64,000 nt of DNA from contig CAYJKL010000002.1 of NCBI GenBank assembly GCA_964370755.1, positions 14,235 to 78,234 on the forward strand. Direction: 5' to 3'. The notes under the pieces were generated by a model. It had not been told where the DNA came from. It made no database searches and saw only the letters and a program-made list of their open reading frames with translations. Shown piece after piece: positions 45,082 through 53,629 of the stretch; the stretch's first letter is position 1; the number at the start of each line of letters is the position of its first letter. Made by a program: the position numbers and the translations under genes. The stretch comes from CAKOSP01 sp964370755 (GTDB lineage: Bacteria > Bacillota_I > Bacilli_A > RF39 > UBA660).

Positions 45082-46293
45082 TTATTTAATATAAAACATA
45101 GATGCTATTGGTCTTGTTTGATGTTTTAAGTCACTGTCTATTGGTTCATTTATTATTTGGTAGTCTTCTACCATAACACTTGATGTTCCTCCATCAAGGT
45201 TAGCTGCATTTACTGCTCCATAGTTTTCCATAATGCGTGTTAAGTCTGCCATGTCTGCTCCGCCCGTTCTAAATTCGTTTGAATCTACAACTAGGAAAAG
45301 TACTATCCCATCTTCTCTTTGGCCGATTGCAGTTCTTGCTGCTCTACCCCAGCCACCGTTACCACCAATGAATGCTGACTTTCCGTTTACTATTAAAAAT
45401 GGGCCCATTGATACTGCATCAGTTATTCCATGTGATGCTGCTTCATCTGCTGTTGCATCATGAAGTAACATAAGAATATTATCATCAGTAAAACCTATTA
45501 CATCATCCGTTATTCCACTTTGACCAGTTATAACACTTCCGCTTGCAAATGTGACTCCTCTTGGAGTTCCACCTGCACTATTATGGTTAGGGTCATAAAA
45601 CCCACCGCCGTTTATTGCAAGTGGTGAACTCTTATCTTCAGCCATATCTGTTACATACTGACCTCTTACGTCTAAATATTTTGTAACACCAACATGAACC
45701 ATACTTGGCTCATATATAGCTGCTAAATATGCATTAGCACCGTTTACTTCAAATTCAATAATTTTATATTCCTCATTATCGTCTCTTTCTAGTATTTGTT
45801 TTTCATATTCATTTTTATAAGTTACTTCTTTTTCCACATCTATTAATTCTTTATCTGTGTTTTCAGATGGCTCTATTATAAAGTTTCTACTCATGACATC
45901 TATTATGTCACTTTCACTATAAAACCAATTTGCATAGTATTGATGAGATTTTGTTTGCATAGCTGTTGTTATATACCAATCTCTAAAACCATTATAAGGA
46001 GAATATAATAAGAATATAGAAGTAACTGCCCCTAGTATGTATAAACTGATTATTATTCTATAAAGTATTGTTCCTTTTGTAAGTTTAAGTTTTTTTTCTT
46101 TTTTTAATTTTAAAGAAAATAGTATTATAAAAATAATTAGTATAACACTAAAGATTATTAAAATATTTCTAAGTAAATTAGTTATAAGATAATCACTATT
46201 AAAACCTACTATCGTTAAAGATAAAAATAATGGCAGCATAAATAACATTATCCTGCGCATTACTATATAGCCTTTTATATTTTTATTTTTCAT
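45082..46293 (-). CDS. Membrane protein with phosphodiester glycosidase (NAGPA-like) domain
   Basis: 403 residues from ATG 46293 (GGTGAG just upstream). Three membrane helices in the first ~110 residues, then an outside domain. It has N-G-G-G-F-Y-D near 220, G-G-W-G-R-A-A-R-T-A-I-G-Q near 325 and A-A-N-L-D-G-G-T-S-S near 375, the hallmarks of the NAGPA/phosphodiester glycosidase family (exopolysaccharide-related). It is paralogous to 58535-59563 (same D-x2-I-x-T-A-M-x-T lead and motif order). Confidence 0.88.
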   Translation of the reverse strand: MKNKNIKGYIVMRRIMLFMLPLFLSLTIVGFNSDYLITNLLRNILIIFSVILIIFIILFSLKLKKEKKLKLTKGTILYRIIISLYILGAVTSIFLLYSPYNGFRDWYITTAMQTKSHQYYANWFYSESDIIDVMSRNFIIEPSENTDKELIDVEKEVTYKNEYEKQILERDDNEEYKIIEFEVNGANAYLAAIYEPSMVHVGVTKYLDVRGQYVTDMAEDKSSPLAINGGGFYDPNHNSAGGTPRGVTFASGSVITGQSGITDDVIGFTDDNILMLLHDATADEAASHGITDAVSMGPFLIVNGKSAFIGGNGGWGRAARTAIGQREDGIVLFLVVDSNEFRTGGADMADLTRIMENYGAVNAANLDGGTSSVMVEDYQIINEPIDSDLKHQTRPIASMFYIK

Positions 46294-46322
46294 ATTCTCA
46301 CCACTATGCAATTATATCAAAC

Positions 46323-47180
46323 TTATTTTCTAGTATCAATAAAATTACTTACTAATTTCATTGTTTCATCAAAGTTATCATAATTTGTGTCAAACCAATT
46401 TACATTTATTTTATTGTTGAACCATGTATATTGTCTTTTTGCATAGTTTCTTGAATTTTTCTTAATAAGTTCTAGCATTTCATCATAAGAAATTTTACTA
46501 TCTAAGTAACTTATTACTTCTTTATAACCTATTGCACTATTTAATACTTTGGAGTTATCTTTATATGGCAATAATGACTTAACTTCTTCTAAAAGTCCTT
46601 CCTCGAACATTTTATCTACTCTATTATTTATTATATTATAAAGGTTTTCTCTTGGAGTAGTTAACCCTATAAATGTAGCATCGTATAATAGTTTTGATCC
46701 ATTATTATTACTTTCTTTAGTTTTATTTAATTCTCGTATTAATCTTTGTCTATTATTTGGATGTGTGTCTGATTCTTTATTTTTTTCAAGAACTAGTTTG
46801 TATATTTCCTCTGTAGTGTAATCTTCATACATATTAGACTCTTCTTCTTCATAAAAATTATAATCATATAAAGCCGCTGATATATATAAACCTGTTCCAC
46901 CTACTATAAAAATATTTTCGTCTTTATTATCGTTTATTAACTTTCTAACATCTTCTTGATAGTTTTTTACATTGTACTCTTCTGTTACTTCTTTTACATC
47001 AAAAAGATAATGTGGTTTTGCAGACATTTCTTCTTTTTTTATTTTTGCACTTCCTATATCTAATTTTTTATATACTTGAACTGCATCTGCATTAATTATA
47101 ATACCACTGTATTTCTCTACTAGAAATTCGCTTAATTTGGTTTTTCCTACTCCGGTAGGTCCAACAATAACATAAATCAT
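46323..47180 (-). CDS. miaA: tRNA dimethylallyltransferase
   Basis: 285 residues from ATG 47180 after AGGTGAT. P-loop G-P-T-G-V-G-K-T-K, N-A-D-A-V-Q-V-Y-K-K-L-D-I-G-S-A-K and I-V-G-G-T-G-L-Y-I-S-A; F-I-G-L-T-T-P-R in the middle and N-S-x-I-G-Y-K-E / R-N-Y-A-K-R-Q-x-T-W-F toward the C-terminus. It adds dimethylallyl to A37 of tRNAs reading U-starting codons. It is divergent from tmcAL. Confidence 0.97.
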   Translation of the reverse strand: MIYVIVGPTGVGKTKLSEFLVEKYSGIIINADAVQVYKKLDIGSAKIKKEEMSAKPHYLFDVKEVTEEYNVKNYQEDVRKLINDNKDENIFIVGGTGLYISAALYDYNFYEEEESNMYEDYTTEEIYKLVLEKNKESDTHPNNRQRLIRELNKTKESNNNGSKLLYDATFIGLTTPRENLYNIINNRVDKMFEEGLLEEVKSLLPYKDNSKVLNSAIGYKEVISYLDSKISYDEMLELIKKNSRNYAKRQYTWFNNKINVNWFDTNYDNFDETMKLVSNFIDTRK

Positions 47181-47219
47181 AAAAATCACCTAAATTTATT
47201 ATAATATATAATTTATAAA

Positions 47220-47248
47220 TTGACAAATTAAGTTTGTAATGCTATATT
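47220..47248 (+). promoter_or_regulatory. tmcAL promoter
   Basis: TTGACA, 17-base spacer, TATATT; close to consensus. Confidence 0.75.
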
Positions 47249-47265
47249 AAAATTAGGTGATAGAT

Positions 47266-48405
47266 ATGAGAGCAAAAGGAATTGGAATAATTTGTGAGTT
47301 TAACCCACTTCATAATGGGCATATTCATTTTATAAATGAAGTTAAGAGTAGATACCCTGATCATGTGATTATATTAATACTTAATGGTTATTTTTTACAA
47401 CGTGGTGAGATATCTATTATGACTAAGGAAGATAAGACTAGACTTGCTTTAAAGTATGGTATTGATATAGTTGTTGAGCATCCTGCTTATTATGCAACTC
47501 AAAGTGCTGATACTTTTGCAGATTCTGCAATGAGGATTCTTAATCAATTTGAAATTGAGAAACTAATATTTGGTAGTGAAAGTGATGATATAGAGCTTAT
47601 CAAAAAAGTTGCTTCTATTCAAATTGATAATCCTGAATTTGATTTAAAACTAAAAGAAGCAATGAGAGAAGGAATTAGTTACCCTGCTGCTATTGCTAGA
47701 GCGCTTGAGATGGATAATTTTTCTTTTAGTCCTAATGATGTTTTAGGAGTTGCTTATACAAAGTCTATTTTAAGACATAAGTTTAATATAGAAATAGAAA
47801 CTATTAAAAGAACTAATGATTTTCATGATAATATTCTTGATAGTGATATAGTTAGTGCATCAAATATTAGAGAGCGTATTAAAAATGGTGAAGATATTTC
47901 TAAATATGTTCCTGAAGGTGTTAAAGAGTGTATTTTAGATTATGATTATACTCCGCTATATGCTGTTCTTAAAATGAAAATTTTAGAAGAGCGTCATACT
48001 GGTCATTATTTAGATGTTACCGAAGGTATTCATAATAGATTATATTGTCATAGTTATACAAGTCATAATTATTTTGATTTTATAGAGAAAGTTAAAAATA
48101 AAAGAATTACTTATACAAGACTTAATAGAATGTGTCTTCATATTATTTTAGGAATGACAAAAAAAGATGCTAAACAAGAGCATTTGAGATATTTTAGAAT
48201 TTTAGGTTTTAATAAAAAAGGAAGACATTATATTAGACTTACTAAAAGAAGATTTAGAATGACTCATTTTCCTGTAAAATCATATATTCAGTATAATATA
48301 GAATATAGATCGTCTGTTTTATTTGAACTTATGACTGGTAAAAATGTATATAAATTTGAGAAAAGTGAAAAACCTATTTTATACGATGAGACTAAAGAAC
48401 AATAG
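47266..48405 (+). CDS. tmcAL: tRNA(Met) cytidine acetate ligase TmcAL
   Basis: 379 residues from ATG 47266, six bases after AGGTG; a GTG three codons earlier overlaps the site. The nucleotidyltransferase-like start G-I-I-C-E-F-N-P-L-H-N-G-H, G-Y-F-L-Q-R-G-E, S-A-D-T-F-A and F-G-S-E-S are all present. TmcAL acetylates the wobble cytidine of elongator tRNA-Met using acetate and ATP. Promoter and terminator are seen, so it is a single-gene unit. Confidence 0.95.
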   Translation: MRAKGIGIICEFNPLHNGHIHFINEVKSRYPDHVIILILNGYFLQRGEISIMTKEDKTRLALKYGIDIVVEHPAYYATQSADTFADSAMRILNQFEIEKLIFGSESDDIELIKKVASIQIDNPEFDLKLKEAMREGISYPAAIARALEMDNFSFSPNDVLGVAYTKSILRHKFNIEIETIKRTNDFHDNILDSDIVSASNIRERIKNGEDISKYVPEGVKECILDYDYTPLYAVLKMKILEERHTGHYLDVTEGIHNRLYCHSYTSHNYFDFIEKVKNKRITYTRLNRMCLHIILGMTKKDAKQEHLRYFRILGFNKKGRHYIRLTKRRFRMTHFPVKSYIQYNIEYRSSVLFELMTGKNVYKFEKSEKPILYDETKEQ

Positions 48406-48416
48406 TTCTTTTTTTT
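48394..48416 (+). terminator. Terminator of tmcAL
   Basis: AAAGAAC/GTTCTTT stem with AATA loop and long T-run; overlaps the stop of the convergent gene. Confidence 0.75.
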
Positions 48417-49089
48417 ATGGTAAAGTTCTGGTAATGTTTATATCTTTTAACTTTTTATTGTTTATAATTTGTTTTCTTACGTAACCTGCTATAAAGTCTG
48501 ATGCTTGCACACCTACGTCTTTTTTTGAGTCAACATATTTTATACTTACAGTTAGCTCGTTTTTGATAACGCTTTTGAATTTTAAATTATACTTACTATT
48601 TATAAAACCTATTTTAAGTTCTTTATAAATATCGTCTGTTAAAAGTCTATTTACTCCTGATTTTAAATTATCATTATCTATTGTTATAAATAAATTTATT
48701 TTTTCTTCATTTATTAATTTATTTGATTTTAAATAAATAAATATATCTTTTATAACCCTTCTTAATGCATATTCTTTAAATCTTCCTCTTGATGATTTTG
48801 TATTTAGTATATCATCGCATACATTATATATTTTAATATATAAACCAAATGTTATATACTGGTTTAAAAACTTGATTATTTTATCTTTTTCAATATTATT
48901 ACAAATATAATTTTTAACTTCTTTTCCCATGTATTTTATTTTGTATTTAAACATAAACTTATTATATTTTTTAATAAATACTTTATAGTCAGATTCACTT
49001 GTAAATACTATTCCACCAAAAAAAGACTTAGTTTCATTTTTATGAAATACTCCAGAGTCGTCTATAAAAATATAAATATTTGTTTCCAT
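48415..49089 (-). CDS. DUF3800-type protein
   Basis: 224 residues. Begins I-Y-I-F-I-D-D-S-G with the first acidic pair, later T-I-D-N-D-N-L-K-S-G and the closing V-Q-A-S-D-F-I-A-G motif, as in DUF3800 (RNase H-like fold, often on mobile elements). No clear ribosome-binding site is seen before the ATG. It lies just downstream of the tRNA-Arg gene. Function is not established. Confidence 0.8.
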   Translation of the reverse strand: METNIYIFIDDSGVFHKNETKSFFGGIVFTSESDYKVFIKKYNKFMFKYKIKYMGKEVKNYICNNIEKDKIIKFLNQYITFGLYIKIYNVCDDILNTKSSRGRFKEYALRRVIKDIFIYLKSNKLINEEKINLFITIDNDNLKSGVNRLLTDDIYKELKIGFINSKYNLKFKSVIKNELTVSIKYVDSKKDVGVQASDFIAGYVRKQIINNKKLKDINITRTLP

Positions 49090-49103
49090 GTGCTTTATTA
49101 TAA

Positions 49104-49134
49104 TAAAAAAAATTCGATTAATTTGTCGAATTTT
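49104..49134 (-). terminator. Terminator of tRNA-Arg
   Basis: Nine-pair stem AAAATTCGA/TCGAATTTT and T-run on the minus strand, 16 bases beyond the tRNA 3' end. Confidence 0.7.
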
Positions 49135-49149
49135 GTGATTATTTAAAAT

Positions 49150-49226
49150 TGGCGTCCTTGTAGGGACTTAAACCCCAGACCTAATGCGCCGGAAGCATTT
49201 GCTCTATTCAACTGAGCTACAAGGAC
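49150..49226 (-). tRNA. tRNA-Arg (anticodon CCG)
   Basis: 77 bases including an encoded CCA. Acceptor GTCCTTG/CAAGGAC, D-stem GCTC/GAGC, anticodon stem AATGC/GCATT with loop TTCCGGC (anticodon CCG, reads CGG), T-stem TGGGG/CCCTA (one G-T). The D-loop has A at position 19 instead of G and the T-loop has T at position 56 instead of C. Together they restore a pair (A19-U56), so the elbow contact is likely kept. The codon read (CGG) is rare in this AT-rich genome. Confidence 0.93.
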
Positions 49227-49243
49227 ATATATATATTATACTA

Positions 49244-49270
49244 CAAAAAAAGTACCTTTTAAAGGGTACT
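49244..49270 (-). terminator. Terminator of rseP
   Basis: AGTACC/GGTACT stem and T-run on the minus strand directly after the rseP stop. Confidence 0.75.
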
Positions 49271-50321
49271 AAAATAATCTTATAATATCTTGCACTGCTA
49301 CATATATTGTTAATAGCATTAATAGTGCAAATCCAACTAAATGGAATATATTTTCTATTTTTGAATTTATTGGACTTCCTTTTATTTTTTCTATTATTAA
49401 GAATACTATTCTTCCACCATCAAATGCTGGGAAAGGTAAAATATTTAAGAATCCTACATTTATTGATAAGAACGCTGTTAAGCTTACTAATGAAGCAAAA
49501 CCAAGTGCTGCTGATGCATCTACTACTTCATACATTCCAATCGGTCCTGATAAAGCACTAAGTGATATACTACCAGTAAATAAACTTGCTATAGTAAGTA
49601 TCATAACTTCAACAATTGAACCGAATTTAACAAATGCATATTCTAAACTACCTAGAAAACCACTTGTTTCTTCTACTTTTATTCCTACACCAAATGTTTT
49701 AGTTTCGACACCATCATCATTTTTTTCTACTTTAGGTTCTACGTCATATGTTTTAGTTTTACCATCTTCATTTTCAATTACAAATTCGTATACTCCATCT
49801 TTATCTTCCATGTGAAGTACTATTTGAGCAACATCCCAAGAACTAATATCATATCCATTAATTTCTTTAATTGTTCCACCTGCTACTACTCCAGCATCTT
49901 CCATAGCAGAACCTTCTACTACACTATCAATCTTTGGAGTTAAAAGTGTACCACCCCATATAAGTGATATAAAGAATAATATTACAAACGCCATTATGAA
50001 ATTATTTACAACACCTGCTACAAGTATAATTACTCTTTGATGCCATTTTTTGTTGCACATATATTTTTCTTTTGGTATTTTTTCTTCATCGTCTGCATCT
50101 TCATAAACTTCACCAGCCATTGATACAAACCCACCTATTGGTACTGCTCTTACATTATATTTAATTTTGTCTTTACCCATCTTAGAGTAAATAACTGGAC
50201 CCATACCTATTGAAAATTCATAGATATGTACCCCAAATTTCTTTGCCCAGAAAAAGTGTCCAAGCTCATGTACTAGTATAATTATTCCTAGTATAAGTAT
50301 TAATATTATTAATGAAACCAT
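49269..50321 (-). CDS. rseP: Site-2 zinc metalloprotease RseP
   Basis: 350 residues. First helix with zinc motif V-H-E-L-G-H-F, PDZ domain (about 125-200), and the second active-site segment N-I-L-P-F-P-A-F-D-G-G-R in a late helix. It cuts anti-sigma factors or signal-peptide remnants inside the membrane. GGGAGG precedes ATG; 11 bases separate it from cdsA. The usual dxr gene between cdsA and rseP is absent here. Confidence 0.96.
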   Translation of the reverse strand: MVSLIILILILGIIILVHELGHFFWAKKFGVHIYEFSIGMGPVIYSKMGKDKIKYNVRAVPIGGFVSMAGEVYEDADDEEKIPKEKYMCNKKWHQRVIILVAGVVNNFIMAFVILFFISLIWGGTLLTPKIDSVVEGSAMEDAGVVAGGTIKEINGYDISSWDVAQIVLHMEDKDGVYEFVIENEDGKTKTYDVEPKVEKNDDGVETKTFGVGIKVEETSGFLGSLEYAFVKFGSIVEVMILTIASLFTGSISLSALSGPIGMYEVVDASAALGFASLVSLTAFLSINVGFLNILPFPAFDGGRIVFLIIEKIKGSPINSKIENIFHLVGFALLMLLTIYVAVQDIIRLF

Positions 50322-50332
50322 TTTTACCTCCC

Positions 50333-51115
50333 TTAAAGTAATCCACTAAGCATTAAGTATGCAAGTGATATTATTAGTATACTATCTAATCTGTCAAGTA
50401 TTCCTCCGTGTCCCGGAATTAGATTAGAAAAGTCTTTTGCGTCATTTTCTCTTTTTATTTTACTAAATATTAAATCCCCAAATTGTTCTAGCACTGCTAA
50501 AACTGCTGTAATTAATATTATGTTTATTGTTAAATCAGTTATTAAGTAATTGTATATAATTAGTGGAACTGCTGTTGCTACTATAAATCCACCAATACTT
50601 CCTTCTATTGTTTTTTTAGGGCTTACTGCTGGTATTAATTTGTGTTTTCCAATAAGCATACCTGTAAACATAGCAAACATATCACCAAATATGGCAATTG
50701 ATATTAAATATACAAGCGTGAATATATTTTCTCTAGCAAGTATTAAACCACTAAAACCAAAACCTATTATATAGATAAGTGCTATTAAATAACAAGCCTT
50801 TGTCGTATCATATTTATCTTCTTTACAAAATAGCGATGGCAATATAAGCGCTAGTAGTGGTGCAAATAAATAAATATATTCTACTGAACCAAAATATCCT
50901 GCTAGATACTGAGATAATACTATTCCGATAAATGATATTAATCCTAGTATTTTTACTATAACCGGTATATCTTTTAATTTTTTTAAACTTACTATTTCGT
51001 TATAAGCAAATATAGATATAACTGAAATACCCACTAAGTATGGGTAACCTCCTACATATATAAGTGGAATTATGATAGCCAGCATAATAACTGCGCTAAT
51101 AACTCTTTTTTTCAT
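50333..51115 (-). CDS. cdsA: Phosphatidate cytidylyltransferase
   Basis: 260 residues, about eight helices. C-terminal signature S-x-x-K-R-x-x-x-x-K-D-F-x-x-x-x-P-G-H-G-G-x-x-D-R is complete (S-K-I-K-R-E-N-D-A-K-D-F ... G-H-G-G-I-L-D-R-L-D-S). It makes CDP-diacylglycerol from CTP and phosphatidic acid, the substrate of pgsA above. Usual neighbour uppS is absent. Confidence 0.96.
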   Translation of the reverse strand: MKKRVISAVIMLAIIIPLIYVGGYPYLVGISVISIFAYNEIVSLKKLKDIPVIVKILGLISFIGIVLSQYLAGYFGSVEYIYLFAPLLALILPSLFCKEDKYDTTKACYLIALIYIIGFGFSGLILARENIFTLVYLISIAIFGDMFAMFTGMLIGKHKLIPAVSPKKTIEGSIGGFIVATAVPLIIYNYLITDLTINIILITAVLAVLEQFGDLIFSKIKRENDAKDFSNLIPGHGGILDRLDSILIISLAYLMLSGLL

Positions 51116-51129
51116 TTAACCTCCTAGAT

Positions 51130-51150
51130 AAAAAAAGCATATACATGCTC
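51130..51150 (-). terminator. Terminator after divIVA
   Basis: AGCAT/ATGCT stem with a four-base loop and T-run on the minus strand; separates sepF-divIVA from cdsA-rseP. Confidence 0.55.
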
Positions 51151-51161
51151 TTAAAAATCAA

Positions 51162-51587
51162 TTATAAAGTATCATCAAATTTCTCAACTTCGTCAAGACT
51201 TTCTTCAACCATATTTCTAAATCTTTTCTTAAACACGAAAACTTTTCTTCTTAAATTTTCAGCATCTTCTTCTATTCTTTCTGCTCTAATTAAAGCGTTA
51301 TTTAGTATCCGTGAAGCATTTTGCTTAGCTTCTTCAACCACAAGTTTAGATTCATCAAAAGCTGCTCTTCTAATATTATTAGTACTTTCTTCTGCTAAAA
51401 GTATTGCTCTATTAAATGTACTTTCTAAGTTTTTATACTTAATAAGATCATTTTCAAGTGCTATATTTTTTTGGTCGCTTTCTTTTAATCTATTTAATAA
51501 ATCTTCATATTCTTTTATAACTTCGCTTACGAACTTATTAACTTCTTTTTTAGAGTATCCAGGAACGCTAGTAGTGAATTTTTGCAT
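51162..51587 (-). CDS. divIVA: DivIVA-domain cell-division/polar protein
   Basis: 141 residues. Short N-terminal membrane-binding region with G-Y-S-K-K-E-V-N-K-F-V, then a long coiled coil (about 25-125). The V-P-G-Y motif is followed by a typical DivIVA start. DivIVA marks curved membranes at poles and septa. GGGAGTAAGTG precedes ATG; sepF is 17 bases upstream, as commonly seen in Firmicutes. Confidence 0.87.
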   Translation of the reverse strand: MQKFTTSVPGYSKKEVNKFVSEVIKEYEDLLNRLKESDQKNIALENDLIKYKNLESTFNRAILLAEESTNNIRRAAFDESKLVVEEAKQNASRILNNALIRAERIEEDAENLRRKVFVFKKRFRNMVEESLDEVEKFDDTL

Positions 51588-51603
51588 ACACTTACTCCCT
51601 TTC

Positions 51604-52020
51604 TTACCAGTTTAAATCTTCATCCATATTATTTTTTTTACTATTTTTGTCCGTTTCTTCAGTAATTTTACCTTGAACACTTACATTTTTAGGAGCACAG
51701 ATATAGATACCTACACCAATTTTTTGCATAGATCCGCCTATTGAATATATACACCCACTCAAAAAGTCAATGATTCTTTTGGCTTGATCAGAAGTAACAC
51801 GTTTTAAATTCACTACAACACTGTTTCTATTTTTAAGGTGATCTGCTATTTGTTGTGCTTCTGAAAATGCTCTTGGTTCTAGTAAAATCATCTTATTACC
51901 AGTCTTATTAGCTTCTTTTATAGCATCTGATTCACTCATATTGTAAAATTCTTCTTCACTTCCAACTTGAGTTTCGTCGTCTTCCTCACTGAACATTTTT
52001 TTTAAACTTTTTAAGGCCAT
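51604..52020 (-). CDS. sepF: Cell-division protein SepF
   Basis: 138 residues. N-terminal membrane helix region (A-L-K-S-L-K-K-M-F), an acidic linker, then the SepF core: L-L-E-P-R-A-F-S-E-A-Q, V-V-V-N-L-K-R-V and R-I-I-D-F-L-S-G (about 45-115). SepF tethers FtsZ to the membrane. Co-directional with divIVA. Confidence 0.95.
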   Translation of the reverse strand: MALKSLKKMFSEEDDETQVGSEEEFYNMSESDAIKEANKTGNKMILLEPRAFSEAQQIADHLKNRNSVVVNLKRVTSDQAKRIIDFLSGCIYSIGGSMQKIGVGIYICAPKNVSVQGKITEETDKNSKKNNMDEDLNW

Positions 52021-52178
52021 AATCTATCTCCTATCATCTTACTATATTATCATATCAAAAAAAGGAGCGAAATACAACTCATTTTATATTATTTTTTAAA
52101 ATAATCACTTTTTTCTAAATTAAATATTTTTTTTGTACGTTATATTTATTAATTAGAACAAAAAAAGCCGAACATCAA

Positions 52179-52475
52179 CTATTTTTGATAGTTAAGTTCA
52201 GACCTTCTTTCTATTAATATTTTATATCTTTCATCACAATGCCTAATTTGAGTCATGAAAAGTTCTAATATTGTTTCAAACTCTTCCTTTTCTTGAAATT
52301 CATCAGCGCTTATTTCAGAGCATAATTTCAAATTATATTGTAGTATTTTTTTTCTATACTCTACAATACTTTTACACAAATAATGAATTTTAAAACTAAT
52401 GTTTACAATTTCTCCATCAATTTTTTCTATATCCTTATTTATTTTATAATCATTAAAATCTATTACTCTTTTCAT
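52179..52475 (-). CDS. Small helical protein, unknown
   Basis: 98 residues, charged and helical with several Cys. AAGGAAATATAATAT precedes ATG. A hairpin (GAACATC...GTTAAGTTC) at 52167-52200 covers its 3' end. No family recognised. Possibly co-transcribed with the next two genes upstream (spacing 15 bases). Confidence 0.5.
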   Translation of the reverse strand: MKRVIDFNDYKINKDIEKIDGEIVNISFKIHYLCKSIVEYRKKILQYNLKLCSEISADEFQEKEEFETILELFMTQIRHCDERYKILIERRSELNYQK

Positions 52476-52490
52476 ATATATTATATTTCC

Positions 52491-52832
52491 TTATTTATTT
52501 CTACTTGCAATACGTTCTTGATTAGCTCTTAATTTTGCAGTTTCATTTATTTTTATAGCTTCCATTATAATTTTTACCATGTTGTTCTTTTTTTCAACAC
52601 TAACATTTCTATAAATCGCTGGCAATAAATAAACTGTACCCTGCAAATTATTACTTGATGACCTTATGTTATTTCCTAGAACTTGTGCATGTGGTATTTT
52701 ATTTTTTTCTGATTTTACTTCTGCATATATAGAATTTAAAGCTTGCATACCTATTTCATTAATAACATACTGAAATTTGGAATGCACTAAACGCTCAAAA
52801 TTTTCTTCACTTACTACTGTTTTGTTTTCCAT
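52491..52832 (-). CDS. Small helical protein after SPFH gene, unknown
   Basis: 113 residues, basic/helical with a Gln/Arg-rich tail. Three bases separate it from the SPFH gene stop, so it is probably translated by coupling. No motif recognised. Confidence 0.55.
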   Translation of the reverse strand: MENKTVVSEENFERLVHSKFQYVINEIGMQALNSIYAEVKSEKNKIPHAQVLGNNIRSSSNNLQGTVYLLPAIYRNVSVEKKNNMVKIIMEAIKINETAKLRANQERIASRNK

Positions 52833-52835
52833 TTT

Positions 52836-53612
52836 TTATTTCTTTACTACTGTGTCCACTATTTTTTTAGCTACTGCTTGTCCACTAGAATTTTCAAATG
52901 CTCTTAATACTTCAATTGGAATTGCAAATATAACTGTATTTGATTGATCGCTTGATAAATCATTAAGTGTTGCAAGTGTTCTAAGGTGTAGTGCTCCTGG
53001 AGTAGATCCCATTATATTTGCAGCATTAGCTAAGTTTTCAGATGCTTCAACTTCACCTTGTGCTTTAGTAATAATTGCAGCTTTTTCTCTTTCTGCTTCA
53101 GCCACTTTAGCAATAACTCTTTTCATCTCTTCTGGAAGAGAAATATCTTTAAGTTCAACGTTTTCTACTTTTACTCCCCATGGGTCTGTAGCAGCATCGA
53201 TAATTGCACAAATTTCTGTTGAAATTTTTTGTCTTTCACTAAGTAACTCATCTAAAGATACAGAACCTACTGCATTTCTCATTGTTGTTTGTGCAAGTTG
53301 TGATACTGCATGAAAGAAGTTTTCTACCGCTAGTATTGATTTACTTGCATCAGTAACTTTAAAGTAAATTACTGCGTTTATTTTAACTGATACATTATCT
53401 TTTGTAATAGCTTCTTGCTCAGGCACGTCAACTGCTTTAGTTCTGATATCAACTTTACTGTAACTTTGAATTACCGGTAAGATTATTCTCCAACCTGGTT
53501 CCATAATCGAACTAAACTTACCAAACGTAAATTTAACTCCTCTTTCATATTCATTAATTTGTCTAATTGATGTTAAGATAATAATAATTATCCCTATAAT
53601 AATAATTTCCAT
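52836..53612 (-). CDS. SPFH/Band 7 (stomatin-like) membrane protein
   Basis: 258 residues. Short N-terminal membrane hairpin (about 2-18), then the Band 7 domain: I-N-E-Y-E-R-G-V-K-F-T-F-G-K, V-D-I-R-T-K-A-V-D-V-P-E-Q-E and V-E-N-V-E-L-K-D-I-S-L-P, followed by a coiled coil of A-E-A-E-R-E-K type. Such proteins organise membrane microdomains. AGAGGTAAAAA precedes ATG. It is followed by two small genes on the same strand. Confidence 0.9.
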   Translation of the reverse strand: MEIIIIGIIIIILTSIRQINEYERGVKFTFGKFSSIMEPGWRIILPVIQSYSKVDIRTKAVDVPEQEAITKDNVSVKINAVIYFKVTDASKSILAVENFFHAVSQLAQTTMRNAVGSVSLDELLSERQKISTEICAIIDAATDPWGVKVENVELKDISLPEEMKRVIAKVAEAEREKAAIITKAQGEVEASENLANAANIMGSTPGALHLRTLATLNDLSSDQSNTVIFAIPIEVLRAFENSSGQAVAKKIVDTVVKK

Positions 53613-53629
53613 TTTTTACCTCTTTCTTT

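Noticed and set aside
48415..49226. Genomic island integrated at tRNA-Arg
   Set aside because: A DUF3800 gene lies beside the tRNA, but there is no integrase and no repeat of the tRNA 3' end in the window.
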